A program made the position numbers and the translations under genes. From NCBI GenBank assembly GCA_016208915.1, contig JACQXE010000052.1, positions 1 to 64,000 of the forward strand: a stretch of DNA of 64,000 nt, read 5' to 3'. This DNA is from Nitrospirota bacterium (GTDB lineage: Bacteria > Nitrospirota > Thermodesulfovibrionia > Thermodesulfovibrionales > UBA1546). Positions within the stretch are counted from its first letter, which is position 1. Each line of letters begins with the position of its first letter. Below, one piece after another: positions 1 through 8,646 of the stretch. The notes beneath the pieces were generated by a model. It saw only the letters and a program-made list of their open reading frames with translations, was not told the origin of the DNA and did no database searches.

Positions 1-78
1 TCGAAAATAGAGGCCTTTATGAAAACCGATTTCATCAAAGAGTTGCTTCAAAATCAAAAAGGGGAGAGTATAAGTTAA
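1..78 (+). CDS. 3' end of an unidentified ORF, cut by the window start
   Basis: Frame 1 is open from the first base to a TAA at 76-78 and gives about 25 residues ending QNQKGESIS. It lies just upstream of two direct repeats typical of insertion-sequence ends, so it may be the tail of a transposition gene (IS21 or IS481 type). That identity is inferred from position only; the residues themselves match nothing I recognise. Confidence 0.3.
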   Translation, partial: SKIEAFMKTDFIKELLQNQKGESIS

Positions 79-90
79 AATATAAAAACC

Positions 91-130
91 GGACATTTCT
101 AAATCAGTAAGAATAGGACATTTCTAAATC
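91..130 (+). repeat. Pair of 15-bp direct repeats, probable IS end
   Basis: The sequence ggacatttctaaatc occurs at 91-105 and again, identical, at 116-130, a 25-bp period. Closely spaced repeats of this kind are found at the ends of IS21-type elements, where the transposase binds. The other end of the element would lie outside the window. Bases 131-265 contain no gene that I can see. Confidence 0.4.
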
Positions 131-265
131 GCCATAACAGTTTTTGCTTTGTGTTGACTTAATGTTTATATTGTGATATAACCCATTATAAATGGTTAAT
201 GGTTCGTCAAACAGTTTGTATTTTCAGGGGCAAAAAATATCAATAATCTTTTCGGGAGGTGCTCT

Positions 266-625
266 ATGTTAAAAATTGTCTGTCCAAAGTGCCAGAACGA
301 TTCGTATAGCGCTGATGTGAGATCTTTCAGCGAATGCCCTCATTGTGGAATCGTATCCAGCGGACAACACGGGCTGGACAAAAGATGCGAGAAGCGAATT
401 GAATGGGAGATCCCTTTTATCTTTTCTTCTGAGGAACAGAACTTTGAGGCAAGCACATTTGACCTTTCTGAAAAAGGCATGGGGATAAAGGTTTTTGGCG
501 AATTATCTGTTGAGACAGGAGATGCAATAGACCTTTCAGTTGGAGACCTCCAGCTCAGGGCAAAAGTTATGTGGGTTCAAAAAATGCCTGACAAATTCGT
601 GGCAGGGCTGGAAAGGTTGAACTGA
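266..625 (+). CDS. PilZ-domain protein with an N-terminal zinc ribbon
   Basis: The 119-residue protein starts with a CPKC...CPHCG pair (residues about 6-28), a likely zinc ribbon. A PilZ-like domain follows, with the D-x-S-x-x-G signature seen as DLSEKGMGI and an upstream arginine/lysine patch (KRCEKRIEWE) where PilZ proteins bind c-di-GMP. The ATG has a good ribosome site, GGAGGTG, about 8 bases upstream. The gene stands alone, convergent with tsaB. A c-di-GMP effector role fits the several HD-GYP proteins in this window but is inferred; the arginine motif is not a perfect RxxxR match to the classic PilZ form. Confidence 0.75.
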   Translation: MLKIVCPKCQNDSYSADVRSFSECPHCGIVSSGQHGLDKRCEKRIEWEIPFIFSSEEQNFEASTFDLSEKGMGIKVFGELSVETGDAIDLSVGDLQLRAKVMWVQKMPDKFVAGLERLN

Positions 626-632
626 ATATTTT

Positions 633-1337
633 TTAAGTGCTGGTCTGTGACTTTAACTCTGCCTCTGATCTTCTAATATAGAAAGGGATAAGTCTCAGAG
701 GATCAGAGAACTCTTTCTGTAAAGCCTTTTTGAGACCCAGGACCGCCACATTCGAAGGAGCAGGAACCATCTTTGCAGTAGATGCGAATATTGCCTTTTC
801 ACCCAGTATCTCTGTAATTTTATCCTTGTAAAGAGTCGCTCCATCTCCTGTGAATATAAATTTTTCATCAGGCATTTGGCTTAAGACATCAAGCAGATAT
901 TCATCGGGTTTTACTGATGTTTCTCTTTTCACTTTCAGGAATGTTTCATTTTCCCATCTGAACAGCGCTGCATACACTTCTTTCTTTCTCGCGTCGAGCA
1001 TCGGAGAGACAGGATATTTGCTGTAAGGGAAATTCCATGCAAATGTTTCAAGGGTCGGGACAGAGACTATAGGCTTTCCTGTCGCATATGAAAAACCCTT
1101 TACTGTGCTTAACCCTATCCTAAGTCCTGTGAAGGATCCCGGGCCGATGGCTACTGCAAACACGTCAATGTCTGATATCTTCAGACCTGACTGTTTCAGA
1201 CAATGCTCGATTTCGGTCATCAGCCTTTCTGAATGTGTGGATTTTACATTCAGCCTTGACTCTGCGATGAGCCTTTCATCGTCTGTAATGGCTATCCCTC
1301 CGAGCATTGTTGAAGTGTCTATTGCAAGTATCTTCAT
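633..1337 (-). CDS. tsaB: tRNA threonylcarbamoyladenosine biosynthesis protein TsaB
   Basis: TsaB is the non-catalytic ASKHA-fold partner of TsaD in making t6A37 on ANN-decoding tRNAs. The 234-residue protein begins MKILAIDTST and carries the family's GPGSFTGLRIGLSTVKG stretch near residue 66. Length fits the family (about 220-240). It lies 19 bp after the MFS gene on the same strand and is probably co-transcribed with it. No other t6A gene is in the window. Confidence 0.93.
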   Translation of the reverse strand: MKILAIDTSTMLGGIAITDDERLIAESRLNVKSTHSERLMTEIEHCLKQSGLKISDIDVFAVAIGPGSFTGLRIGLSTVKGFSYATGKPIVSVPTLETFAWNFPYSKYPVSPMLDARKKEVYAALFRWENETFLKVKRETSVKPDEYLLDVLSQMPDEKFIFTGDGATLYKDKITEILGEKAIFASTAKMVPAPSNVAVLGLKKALQKEFSDPLRLIPFYIRRSEAELKSQTST

Positions 1338-1356
1338 TATAAAACTCTATATCCCT

Positions 1357-2589
1357 TTATTTGTTATCTTTCAAATACCTTACAGAAAACATTATAGCGC
1401 CTGCAAGGCATATTATTGATGATGCGGCAATAGCATTCGTTGTCCCAATAGAATCTGACAACAGGCCGATGAGGAGGTTTCCTATGGGTGTGAAGCCGAG
1501 AAACACCAAAGAATATAAGCCCATAATCCTTCCTCTCAGATTATCGCTTGTGGAAAGCTGGATAAAACTGTTTGCAGTTGCAAGAAAACTCACTATCCCC
1601 CAGCCTGTAAATACAAGTAAAATAAGTGAGAGCCAGAATGTTTTTGACAGGGCAACAGCAAAAAGAGACAGGGAAAAACAGAGACCGGCAACTGACATAT
1701 ATCTGAGCTTATTTTCTATATCGCCTTTTATTGCGATGATGAGTGCCGCAGAAAAGGCGCCAAGTCCTGTAGCGCTGATAAGCAAACCGAGCCCTTTTGC
1801 CCCTTTATTGAATATCTCTTCGGCAAACACAGGCATAAAGCTTGTAAATGGTATTCCAAACAAACTGAATGTAGAGATTAAAATTATTATGTAGAATATC
1901 TCGCGTTGCGCTTTTATAAAGTCAAATCCTTCTGAAAAATCACTGAAAAATCCCTTTGAGCTCACACTGATCTCGCCCCTTGCCTTTATCATTGACAGGG
2001 CTATTATTACTGCAACAAAACTAACTGCATTCAGATAAAAACAAGCAGGAAGACCAATATACGATATTGCGAGACCTGCAATAACCGGGCCTATGAGACG
2101 CGCGCCATTGAATGCTGCTGAATTAAGTGCGATTGCATTAAGCAGATGGCCTTTATCCACCATCTCAATGAGGAAGGACTGTCTCGCAGGGATGTCAAAG
2201 GCATTGACTGTTCCCAGGAAGGCAGCAAGGAGAATAACCTGATACACAGTTATGATATTAAGATCTGTCAGCATACCGAGCATCAGTGCCGGGACTATGG
2301 ATAATGCCTGAGTCAGGATTAAAAGATTTCTTTTTCTGAATCTGTCTGCCAACACTCCTCCGATTAATGTAAAAAGGAGTATTGGCAGGGTTGATGCTGT
2401 TGCTACGATTCCAAGATAGAGAGGAGATTTTGTCAGTGAGTATATAAGCCATCCCTGCGCAACAGACTGCATCCATGTGCCTGACAATGAGATGACCTGT
2501 CCAAACCAGAAAAGTCGGAAGTCCCTGAAATATAATGCAGATGACCTGTCGGAGTTTTTCATTAATGATATTTTACCTAAAAAATGCAT
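1357..2589 (-). CDS. MFS transporter of the EntS/DHA3-like family
   Basis: A 410-residue polytopic membrane protein with about 12 hydrophobic segments. The N-terminus YFRDFRLFWFGQVISLSGTWMQ and the following AQGWLIYSLTKSP region are typical of the MFS_3 family (enterobactin exporter EntS and relatives), which use the proton gradient to export small molecules. The ADRFRKRN loop between helices 2 and 3 is the MFS motif A. The start may be the inner methionine (MKNSDRS, nine codons later); neither has a clear Shine-Dalgarno. It is divergent from znuA. The substrate is unknown. Confidence 0.85.
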   Translation of the reverse strand: MHFLGKISLMKNSDRSSALYFRDFRLFWFGQVISLSGTWMQSVAQGWLIYSLTKSPLYLGIVATASTLPILLFTLIGGVLADRFRKRNLLILTQALSIVPALMLGMLTDLNIITVYQVILLAAFLGTVNAFDIPARQSFLIEMVDKGHLLNAIALNSAAFNGARLIGPVIAGLAISYIGLPACFYLNAVSFVAVIIALSMIKARGEISVSSKGFFSDFSEGFDFIKAQREIFYIIILISTFSLFGIPFTSFMPVFAEEIFNKGAKGLGLLISATGLGAFSAALIIAIKGDIENKLRYMSVAGLCFSLSLFAVALSKTFWLSLILLVFTGWGIVSFLATANSFIQLSTSDNLRGRIMGLYSLVFLGFTPIGNLLIGLLSDSIGTTNAIAASSIICLAGAIMFSVRYLKDNK

Positions 2590-2661
2590 TTAGCATAATG
2601 CAGATTTTGATTTTATGGTCACGTCAAGATATGATATTAGATGTTTAAAGGGGGAGATCCA

Positions 2662-3582
2662 ATGAGTTATATGGCACGCATGAAAAGATTTGCTTTAATA
2701 TCTGCATGTATCCTGCTCTTGTCTTGTGCGCAGAGCGCTTACGCAGAAAAAATCAAGGCAGTTGCAAGCATATTCCCGTTAGGTGATGTGACAAGGCAGA
2801 TTGGCGGTGAAAGGGTGGATGTAAAGATTATGCTGCCGGCAGGCGCCTCGCCTCATACATTTGAGCCTACACCGTTGGAGATGATGGGACTGCATGATGC
2901 AAGGGTTTTTGTTAAGGCAGGGGCTGGGCTTGAATTCTGGGCAGAGAAGATGCTAAAGGCATCAGGCAGTAAAAATCTTATTATTATGGATTCATCTTCA
3001 GACATGCCATTGATAAGGCAGGTACATTCCCACGCTGCCAGCGCGTCAAAAAAAACAGCGAAGATGGAGCATGCTGATCCGCATGTATGGCTTGACCCTC
3101 TGCTTATGAAGAAGATTGTGGACAAAATAGCAGAAGCGCTTTCAAAGGCCGACCCTCCCGGGAATGCTTATTACACAGAAAAAGCAGAAAGATATAAAAA
3201 GGAACTGGATGCTCTTCATAGTGAGATTATGAATAAGGTTGAAAAGTTCAGGATTAAAGAATATGTGACATTTCATTCTGCATGGAACTATTTTTCCCGC
3301 AGGTATGGCCTTAGAGTAGCAGGCATTATAGAGGAATCACCGGGCAGAGAGCCTAGTCCGAAGCATATTGCAAAGATCGTGAAGGTACTAAGAGACACAA
3401 ATTCAAGGGTTGTATTTGCAGAACCTCAGTTCAATCCGAAGATTGCAGAGGTTGTAGCAAAAGAGGCAGACGCTAAGATTGCATTTCTTGATCCGATAGG
3501 TGGTGAGGATATCAAGGGGAGGGATACATATCTGAGGCTGATGAGATATAATCTTTCAGTAATGGAAGAGGCTATGCGATGA
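2662..3582 (+). CDS. znuA: Zinc/manganese ABC transporter substrate-binding protein
   Basis: A cluster 9 periplasmic metal-binding protein. I choose the ATG at 2662 because GGGGGAG lies just before it; an upstream in-frame ATG at 2641 overlaps that site. The N-terminus has a hydrophobic signal with a possible lipobox (LLSC), or cleavage after AYA. Metal-ligand regions are visible: SPHTFEP, a short His-rich loop (HSHAAS...MEHADPHVW), TFHSAWNYF and FLDPIGG. It is followed by the ATPase and permease genes, separated from them by a repeat element at 3593-3726. Zinc is the likely substrate; manganese cannot be excluded. Confidence 0.92.
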   Translation: MSYMARMKRFALISACILLLSCAQSAYAEKIKAVASIFPLGDVTRQIGGERVDVKIMLPAGASPHTFEPTPLEMMGLHDARVFVKAGAGLEFWAEKMLKASGSKNLIIMDSSSDMPLIRQVHSHAASASKKTAKMEHADPHVWLDPLLMKKIVDKIAEALSKADPPGNAYYTEKAERYKKELDALHSEIMNKVEKFRIKEYVTFHSAWNYFSRRYGLRVAGIIEESPGREPSPKHIAKIVKVLRDTNSRVVFAEPQFNPKIAEVVAKEADAKIAFLDPIGGEDIKGRDTYLRLMRYNLSVMEEAMR

Positions 3583-3592
3583 TAAAAAATTA

Positions 3593-3726
3593 CAACGCAG
3601 GATATAATATTCTCACTCATTCTCAGTCGCTGAAGCGACCTCCGAGGATTTTGCCTCACGGTTATTTATATGTGGACTGTCGGAATATCGGCAAAATAAG
3701 CCGTTCAAATATTATATCCTGCGTTG
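3593..3726 (-). repeat. Variable-arm hairpin element, copy A
   Basis: Perfect 19-bp inverted arms at 3593-3611 and 3708-3726 enclose a 96-bp core. Read on the minus strand the core contains three small hairpins: CGGC/GCCG with an A/T-rich loop, GAGG/CCTC with a CAAAAT loop, and GTCGC/GCGAC with a TTCA loop. The last differs in sequence from the other copies but still pairs. The element separates znuA from znuC. Copies B, C and D are at 16236, 28687 and 51768. Confidence 0.85.
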
Positions 3727-3751
3727 CTGAAGCTAATGAGTGTAAATTAAC

Positions 3752-4522
3752 ATGAACGCAATAGAAATAAATAAGCTCTCTGTAATTCTGAGCGGCAAAG
3801 AGATACTCGCGGATATAAATATTTCCCTTGCAGAAGGGAAATTCCTCGGTATTGTGGGTCCGAACGGCAGCGGCAAGACAACATTATTAAAGGTTGTGCT
3901 AAATCTTATAAAGCCGGCCGGAGGCTGGGTAAAGGTATTTGATAAAGCGCCTGATGAATGCCTAAGGCAGGGAATATTCGGCTATCTCCCCCAGCATATA
4001 AATCTTGACATTAATTTTCCTGCAAGCGCTTTTGATGTCGTTATGATGGGTTTGTATGGAAAACTGGGGATGTTCAAATGGCCTTCAAAAAAGGAAAAGC
4101 AAAAGGCATTGGAATATATCGAACTTATCGGAATGTCAGGTCATGAAAGCAAATTGTTCGGATCTCTTTCAGGCGGGGAGCAGCAGCGGATTTCTATCGC
4201 GCGTGCGCTTGTCAGCAATCCAAGGATACTCATACTCGATGAACCGAGCACAGGGATAGATGTCGTAGGTCAGGAGGACTTCTATCATCTTCTCAAAGGG
4301 CTACAAAAGAGATTAGGCCTGACAATTATTATGGTGTCTCACGATATAGGCGCTGTTACAGCTTATGTTGATGAGATTGCATGTCTGAATAAGATTCTGT
4401 ATTATCACGGCGCGCCTCTGGGGGCTCTTGATGAAAGGGTGCTTGAGAAGCTTTACGGGAAGAATGTGGACATACTCATGCATACTGAATTGTGCGATAA
4501 GTGTGAGAGGCTGAGGAAATAA
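3752..4522 (+). CDS. znuC: Zinc/manganese ABC transporter ATP-binding protein
   Basis: A 256-residue ABC ATPase. Walker A GPNGSGKTTL is near residue 36, the Q-loop at YLPQH, the signature LSGGEQQRISIAR near residue 136, Walker B ILILDEPSTGID and the H-loop MVSHD. It energises import by the ZnuB permease, whose ATG overlaps this gene's TAA stop by one base. The 169-bp gap from znuA is almost filled by repeat copy A, so its expression may depend on read-through of that hairpin or on a promoter hidden there. Confidence 0.92.
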   Translation: MNAIEINKLSVILSGKEILADINISLAEGKFLGIVGPNGSGKTTLLKVVLNLIKPAGGWVKVFDKAPDECLRQGIFGYLPQHINLDINFPASAFDVVMMGLYGKLGMFKWPSKKEKQKALEYIELIGMSGHESKLFGSLSGGEQQRISIARALVSNPRILILDEPSTGIDVVGQEDFYHLLKGLQKRLGLTIIMVSHDIGAVTAYVDEIACLNKILYYHGAPLGALDERVLEKLYGKNVDILMHTELCDKCERLRK

Positions 4523-5316
4523 TGGAAATACTCTCATACGGATTCATGCAGAGGGCATTAATAACCGGCGTGGTTATCAGCATACTTACAGGAGTTATAT
4601 CAGTATTCGTTGTGCTCCGGAGGGTCTCTTTTGTCGGATCAGGAATTGCTCATGCTGCGTTCGGAGGTGTTGCGATAGGCTTTCTTTTGGGAATCAATCC
4701 TGTAATTACAGCAATGATCTATTCTGTGCTTGTTGCATTCGGCATTGAAGCAATAACATCCAGAGGCAGAGTTGCAGAGGATACGGCAATAGGCGTGTTT
4801 TTTTCAAGTTCGATGGCCCTTGGCATAGTCCTCATCAGTCTGTCAAAGAGTTATAATGTCGACCTTTTCGGATATCTGTTCGGAAGCATCCTTGCAATAA
4901 GCGAGGAAGAGATGCTGTTGACCATTGTGGTCACGATTATTGTCTTATCAACCCTGCTGATAACCATGAAGGAACTATTGCTTATTACCTTTAATGAAGA
5001 GCTTGCAGTTGTGAGCGGTATCCCGACGAGGCTTATTAAAGCAATCTTTCTAATATCGATGGCAGTGGCAATCGTGGCCTCTATAAAAGTTGTCGGCATT
5101 ATCCTTGTCTCTGCCCTGCTCGTTATCCCCGGCGCTGTTGCCCAACTTATCACAAGGAGTTTTTATCCAATGATATTCTTGTCCTGTTTTATCGCTGTTT
5201 TCTCAACTATAACAGGACTATATCTTTCCTATCTGTTTGATCTGTCCTCCGGAGGCGCAATAGTTCTTATAATCACAGCATGTTTTTTTGCTGCCTTTTT
5301 AACGAAAAAGAAGTAG
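4522..5316 (+). CDS. znuB: Zinc/manganese ABC transporter permease
   Basis: A 264-residue ABC-3 family membrane protein with about 8 hydrophobic segments, starting MEILSYGFMQRALITG. The conserved stretch RRVSFVGSGIAHAAFGGVAIG and the later VGIILVSALLVIPGA are family hallmarks. It forms the channel for the metal delivered by ZnuA. Its start overlaps the znuC stop, so translation is coupled. Confidence 0.92.
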   Translation: MEILSYGFMQRALITGVVISILTGVISVFVVLRRVSFVGSGIAHAAFGGVAIGFLLGINPVITAMIYSVLVAFGIEAITSRGRVAEDTAIGVFFSSSMALGIVLISLSKSYNVDLFGYLFGSILAISEEEMLLTIVVTIIVLSTLLITMKELLLITFNEELAVVSGIPTRLIKAIFLISMAVAIVASIKVVGIILVSALLVIPGAVAQLITRSFYPMIFLSCFIAVFSTITGLYLSYLFDLSSGGAIVLIITACFFAAFLTKKK

Positions 5317-5335
5317 TGTTAAGGGGAATTAACTG

Positions 5336-5398
5336 GAAAATTCACAGTTTTTTATTTATTATAAAAACTGAAAACTAAAAACTGGGAACTGATTGCAG
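5336..5398. repeat. Heptad-periodic tract between znuB and the deaminase gene
   Basis: The right half reads as imperfect 7-mers (aaaactg, aaaacta, aaaactg, ggaactg). The left half has the partly complementary cacagtttttt. It is one of several 7-bp-periodic tracts in this window, all in gaps or low-constraint coding positions. Confidence 0.55.
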
Positions 5399-5399
5399 T

Positions 5400-5879
5400 A
5401 TGCTAAAAAACAAAAAAAAAATCAAAAGACCGGGATGGGATGAATATTTCATAAACATCGCAAAGGCAGTTTCAGCAAGGGCTACATGCCTCAGGCGGAA
5501 ATATGGCGCAGTAATAACCAAGGACAACATGATAGTGAGCACAGGATATAACGGCGCTCCTTCCGGCATGAAAGACTGTTTCGAGGCCGGCAGATGCACG
5601 CGCAAGGAACTCCTGATCCCTCACGGCGAAAGATACGAACTGTGCCATAGCGTTCATGCAGAGGCTAATGCAATAATACGCGCATCTGTCCATGAACTCA
5701 AAGGGGCAACGATTTACATATCAGGCGCTAATGACGGTATAGGTGAATGCCATTCAGAGCCGTGCATGATGTGTAAGCGGATAATACTTAATTCAAAGAT
5801 CGCAAGGGTAGTTTATTCTGACGGCAACGGCAGTTTTCATGTGATAAATCCGAAAAAGTGGCTTAAAAAAAGGGTTTAG
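5400..5879 (+). CDS. Deoxycytidylate (dCMP) deaminase, ComEB-like
   Basis: Deaminates dCMP to dUMP, feeding dTTP synthesis. The 159-residue protein has the cytidine-deaminase zinc site: HAEANAII (His and catalytic Glu) near residue 80 and PCMMC near residue 120. An extra Cys/His-containing insert (CFEAGRCTRKE...CHSVHAE) is typical of dCMP deaminases. The ATG at 5400 gives the full KRPGWDEYFINIA N-terminus. No strong Shine-Dalgarno is visible because the heptad tract runs up to the start. Confidence 0.88.
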   Translation: MLKNKKKIKRPGWDEYFINIAKAVSARATCLRRKYGAVITKDNMIVSTGYNGAPSGMKDCFEAGRCTRKELLIPHGERYELCHSVHAEANAIIRASVHELKGATIYISGANDGIGECHSEPCMMCKRIILNSKIARVVYSDGNGSFHVINPKKWLKKRV

Positions 5880-5894
5880 GATTAAGAAAGATAA

Positions 5895-6659
5895 GTGGAG
5901 ATAATAAGGCAAATAAGGTGGCAGGACATTCTGGACATTATTCTGGTGTCCTTTCTTCTTTACCGCCTTCTCCTATTTATAAAGGGTACAAAGGCAGTCC
6001 GGATGCTCATGGGTCTCGGACTTCTGCTTTTTGCATCTATTGTTTCAAGCTATACCGGTCTCTATACAATGGACTGGATAATACAGAGCTTCTGGGCGCA
6101 GATAGTCATAGCACTCTTAGTGCTTTTCCAGCCTGAGATCAGAAAGGCTCTCACACAGATGGGTGAGACACCTTTTCTACAGTCGTTCACGTCTGCTGAA
6201 GAGCTTAAGTCTCTGGAAGAAATAGTGAAGACAACGGTCTCTCTTGCAAACAGAAAGATAGGCGCACTAATTGCAATAGAACGCGAGACCAGCCTTACAG
6301 AGTTTGTTGAGATAGGAACGCCGCTTGATGCAAAGGTTACACGTGAGCTGCTTCTCAGTGTCTTTCATCCTGCATCACCAATACATGACGGCGCTGTTGT
6401 TATCAAAGGCAACAGGATTGTAGCTGCAGGCTGCTTTCTCCCAATTACATTGAGTTCAGAAGTCAGTAAAGCTCTGGGCACAAGGCACAGGGCAGGGCTC
6501 GGACTTACTGAAGAGACAGATGCATTTGTGATTATAGTTTCTGAAGAGACAGGAACAATTTCAGTTGCAATTAACGGAAAGCTCGAAACGCATCTTGATA
6601 TGGGTAAACTTAGAGATAGGCTAACCGATATGTTTACAGCACAGAAAAAGGGGAAGTGA
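5895..6659 (+). CDS. cdaA: Membrane-bound diadenylate cyclase CdaA
   Basis: Makes c-di-AMP from two ATP. Three N-terminal membrane segments (about residues 10-80) precede the DisA_N catalytic domain, with both active-site motifs visible: DGAVVIKG and GTRHRAGLGLTEE. The start is a GTG. It is followed with 4-base overlaps by cdaR and glmM, the arrangement known from Firmicutes, where CdaR and GlmM modulate the cyclase. Known c-di-AMP roles are potassium/osmotic and cell-wall control. Confidence 0.93.
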   Translation: MEIIRQIRWQDILDIILVSFLLYRLLLFIKGTKAVRMLMGLGLLLFASIVSSYTGLYTMDWIIQSFWAQIVIALLVLFQPEIRKALTQMGETPFLQSFTSAEELKSLEEIVKTTVSLANRKIGALIAIERETSLTEFVEIGTPLDAKVTRELLLSVFHPASPIHDGAVVIKGNRIVAAGCFLPITLSSEVSKALGTRHRAGLGLTEETDAFVIIVSEETGTISVAINGKLETHLDMGKLRDRLTDMFTAQKKGK

Positions 6660-7303
6660 TGAAAAAATATTGTTTAGGCAATCTTGGGATGAAGATATCT
6701 TCGGTTATCCTTGCAATTGTCTTATGGTTTTTTGTCACATCAAGGGGACAATCTGAGATTACGATGGATATCCCGCTTGAACTCAAAAATATCCCGCAGG
6801 GGCTTGAGAGCGTCAGGCAGGGGACAAAATCTGTGAGTGTGAGTATCAGAGGACAGGAGAGGCTTATGAGGAATATAAAGCCTTCTTCGCTCAGGGTTTA
6901 TATAGATCTGAACAAGGCAAAGAGAGGGAAAACCACATATTATATAAATAAAGACGATGTTAAGGTTCCTGCGACCATGGCTGTCGCCAGTATAAGCCCT
7001 TCAACTGTATGGATAGTTCTTGAAGAGACAGCAGTCAAGACTGTTCCTGTAGTCCCTGTTATTATCGGCAATCCTAAAAAAGGGTTTGTTGTTGCCTCGG
7101 TTGAGGTTACGCCGAGAGAGGCTGTTGTTAGGGGTACAAGAGCAGCGCTCAGCAGTCTTAAGTCTCTGCGCACGGAACCGGTTGATGTTACAGATGCTAA
7201 TGCAACAGTTGTTCAGGAACAAAGGCTCGATTTAGGCGGCAAGAATATATGGACAGAGGTTCAGGAAGTCAGCATTAAGGCTGTTATAAAGAGGGCGAGA
7301 TGA
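6659..7303 (+). CDS. cdaR: CdaR/YbbR-domain regulator of CdaA
   Basis: A single N-terminal membrane helix (SSVILAIVLWFFVTS) is followed by YbbR repeats on the outside of the membrane. The first repeat ends near residue 100 (PSTVWIVLEE) and the second near residue 200. The family regulates the diadenylate cyclase encoded just upstream. A GTG at 6656 directly precedes the ATG used here; both overlap the cdaA stop. With about two repeats it is shorter than Firmicute CdaR, which usually has three or four. Confidence 0.85.
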   Translation: MKKYCLGNLGMKISSVILAIVLWFFVTSRGQSEITMDIPLELKNIPQGLESVRQGTKSVSVSIRGQERLMRNIKPSSLRVYIDLNKAKRGKTTYYINKDDVKVPATMAVASISPSTVWIVLEETAVKTVPVVPVIIGNPKKGFVVASVEVTPREAVVRGTRAALSSLKSLRTEPVDVTDANATVVQEQRLDLGGKNIWTEVQEVSIKAVIKRAR

Positions 7304-8646
7304 GACTATTCGGTACAGACGGCATAAGGGGCAGGGTGAATAAACATCCGATGACGCCTGAGAATGTTCTCAGAATCGGGATGGCAGCAGCAAAGGTCTT
7401 AAAAAAGGAACACGGGAGAAATACGGTGCTCATTGGAAAGGACACAAGGATTTCAGGATACATGATAGAGAGCGCGCTTACGTCAGGAATCTGCTCAATG
7501 GGAATGAATGTAACACTCGTAGGTCCAATCCCAACGCCTGGAGTAGCATTTCTTACAAGGGCGCTAAGACTTGATGCAGGAATAGTAATATCAGCATCTC
7601 ATAACCCTTACAATGACAATGGCATCAAGTTTTTCTCAGATGATGGATTTAAGCTTCCAGATGACCTTGAGCATAAAATTGAGGAATTAGTAACAGATGA
7701 TGGTCTTGGAGAAAAAAGACTGATAGGCTCTGACATTGGAAAGGCATACAGGCTCGATGATGCAACAGGACGATACATCGAGTACATAAAAGCAACAATT
7801 CCCAAAGGGATTACCCTTGAAGGCATAAAGGCTGTTGTTGATTGTGCAAATGGCGCTGCATATAAGATAACACCTTGGGTTCTCAGAGAACTTGGGGCAG
7901 AGGTTATCGTAATCAATGACAAACCTGATGGAATAAATATAAATGCAGATTGTGGCGCTCTTCACCTCGAAGGGCTCCGGAATGCGGTGCTGAAAAACAA
8001 AGCAAATGTCGGCATAGCTCATGACGGAGATGCCGACAGGACGATGTTCTGTGATGGAAAAGGAAATATTATTGACGGAGACCAGATTCTCGGAATCTGC
8101 GCGCTTGAATTCAAGAATGAAGGAAAGCTGAAGGGGAATACAGTTGTATCCACAGTAATGAGCAATCTCGGATTTGAACGCTTCCTCCTGAAAAAAGGGA
8201 TAAGGCTCATACGAACAAAAGTGGGCGACAGATATGTTGCAGAGAAGATGCGTACCGAGGGATATAATCTCGGGGGAGAACAATCAGGGCATATAATATT
8301 GTCAGACTATAACACTACAGGAGACGGGCCGATAACAGCGCTTCAGGTTCTCTATATTATGAAGAAACAAAACAAGTCTTTGTCTAAACTCGTATCAGGC
8401 ATAAAACTGTATCCGCAGGTTCTTATAAATATAGAGGTTGAAAAGAAAAAGGATTTCAGGTCAATTCCTGAGATAGAACAAGTAATAAAGAAAGCAGAGG
8501 AAAGGCTTGCTGAAAATGGAAGGATTCTGGTAAGACCTTCAGGCACAGAGCCCAAGATCAGGGTAATGGTGGAAGGAGCAGAGCAGAATCTGACAGAGCA
8601 ACTCGCAAGAAAAATCGCAAAGGTTATCAAAGAAAAGATGGCTTGA
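7300..8646 (+). CDS. glmM: Phosphoglucosamine mutase GlmM
   Basis: Interconverts glucosamine-6-phosphate and glucosamine-1-phosphate for UDP-GlcNAc, the precursor of peptidoglycan and lipid A. The 448-residue protein has FGTDGIRG at the N-terminus, the phosphoserine loop ISASHNP (Ser at about residue 100), the metal loop DGDADRTMF and the C-terminal phosphate site RPSGTEPKIRV. The start overlaps the cdaR stop by 4 bases. Control of CdaA by GlmM is known in Firmicutes and inferred here. Confidence 0.96.
   Translation: MRLFGTDGIRGRVNKHPMTPENVLRIGMAAAKVLKKEHGRNTVLIGKDTRISGYMIESALTSGICSMGMNVTLVGPIPTPGVAFLTRALRLDAGIVISASHNPYNDNGIKFFSDDGFKLPDDLEHKIEELVTDDGLGEKRLIGSDIGKAYRLDDATGRYIEYIKATIPKGITLEGIKAVVDCANGAAYKITPWVLRELGAEVIVINDKPDGININADCGALHLEGLRNAVLKNKANVGIAHDGDADRTMFCDGKGNIIDGDQILGICALEFKNEGKLKGNTVVSTVMSNLGFERFLLKKGIRLIRTKVGDRYVAEKMRTEGYNLGGEQSGHIILSDYNTTGDGPITALQVLYIMKKQNKSLSKLVSGIKLYPQVLINIEVEKKKDFRSIPEIEQVIKKAEERLAENGRILVRPSGTEPKIRVMVEGAEQNLTEQLARKIAKVIKEKMA

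Noticed and set aside
2641..2661. ATG at 2641 as the znuA start
   Set aside because: It overlaps the best ribosome site, which is correctly spaced for the ATG at 2662.
3593..3726. Variable-arm element as a simple intrinsic terminator
   Set aside because: No T-run follows the arms, the core is conserved between four unrelated loci, and copy A lies inside a same-strand operon.
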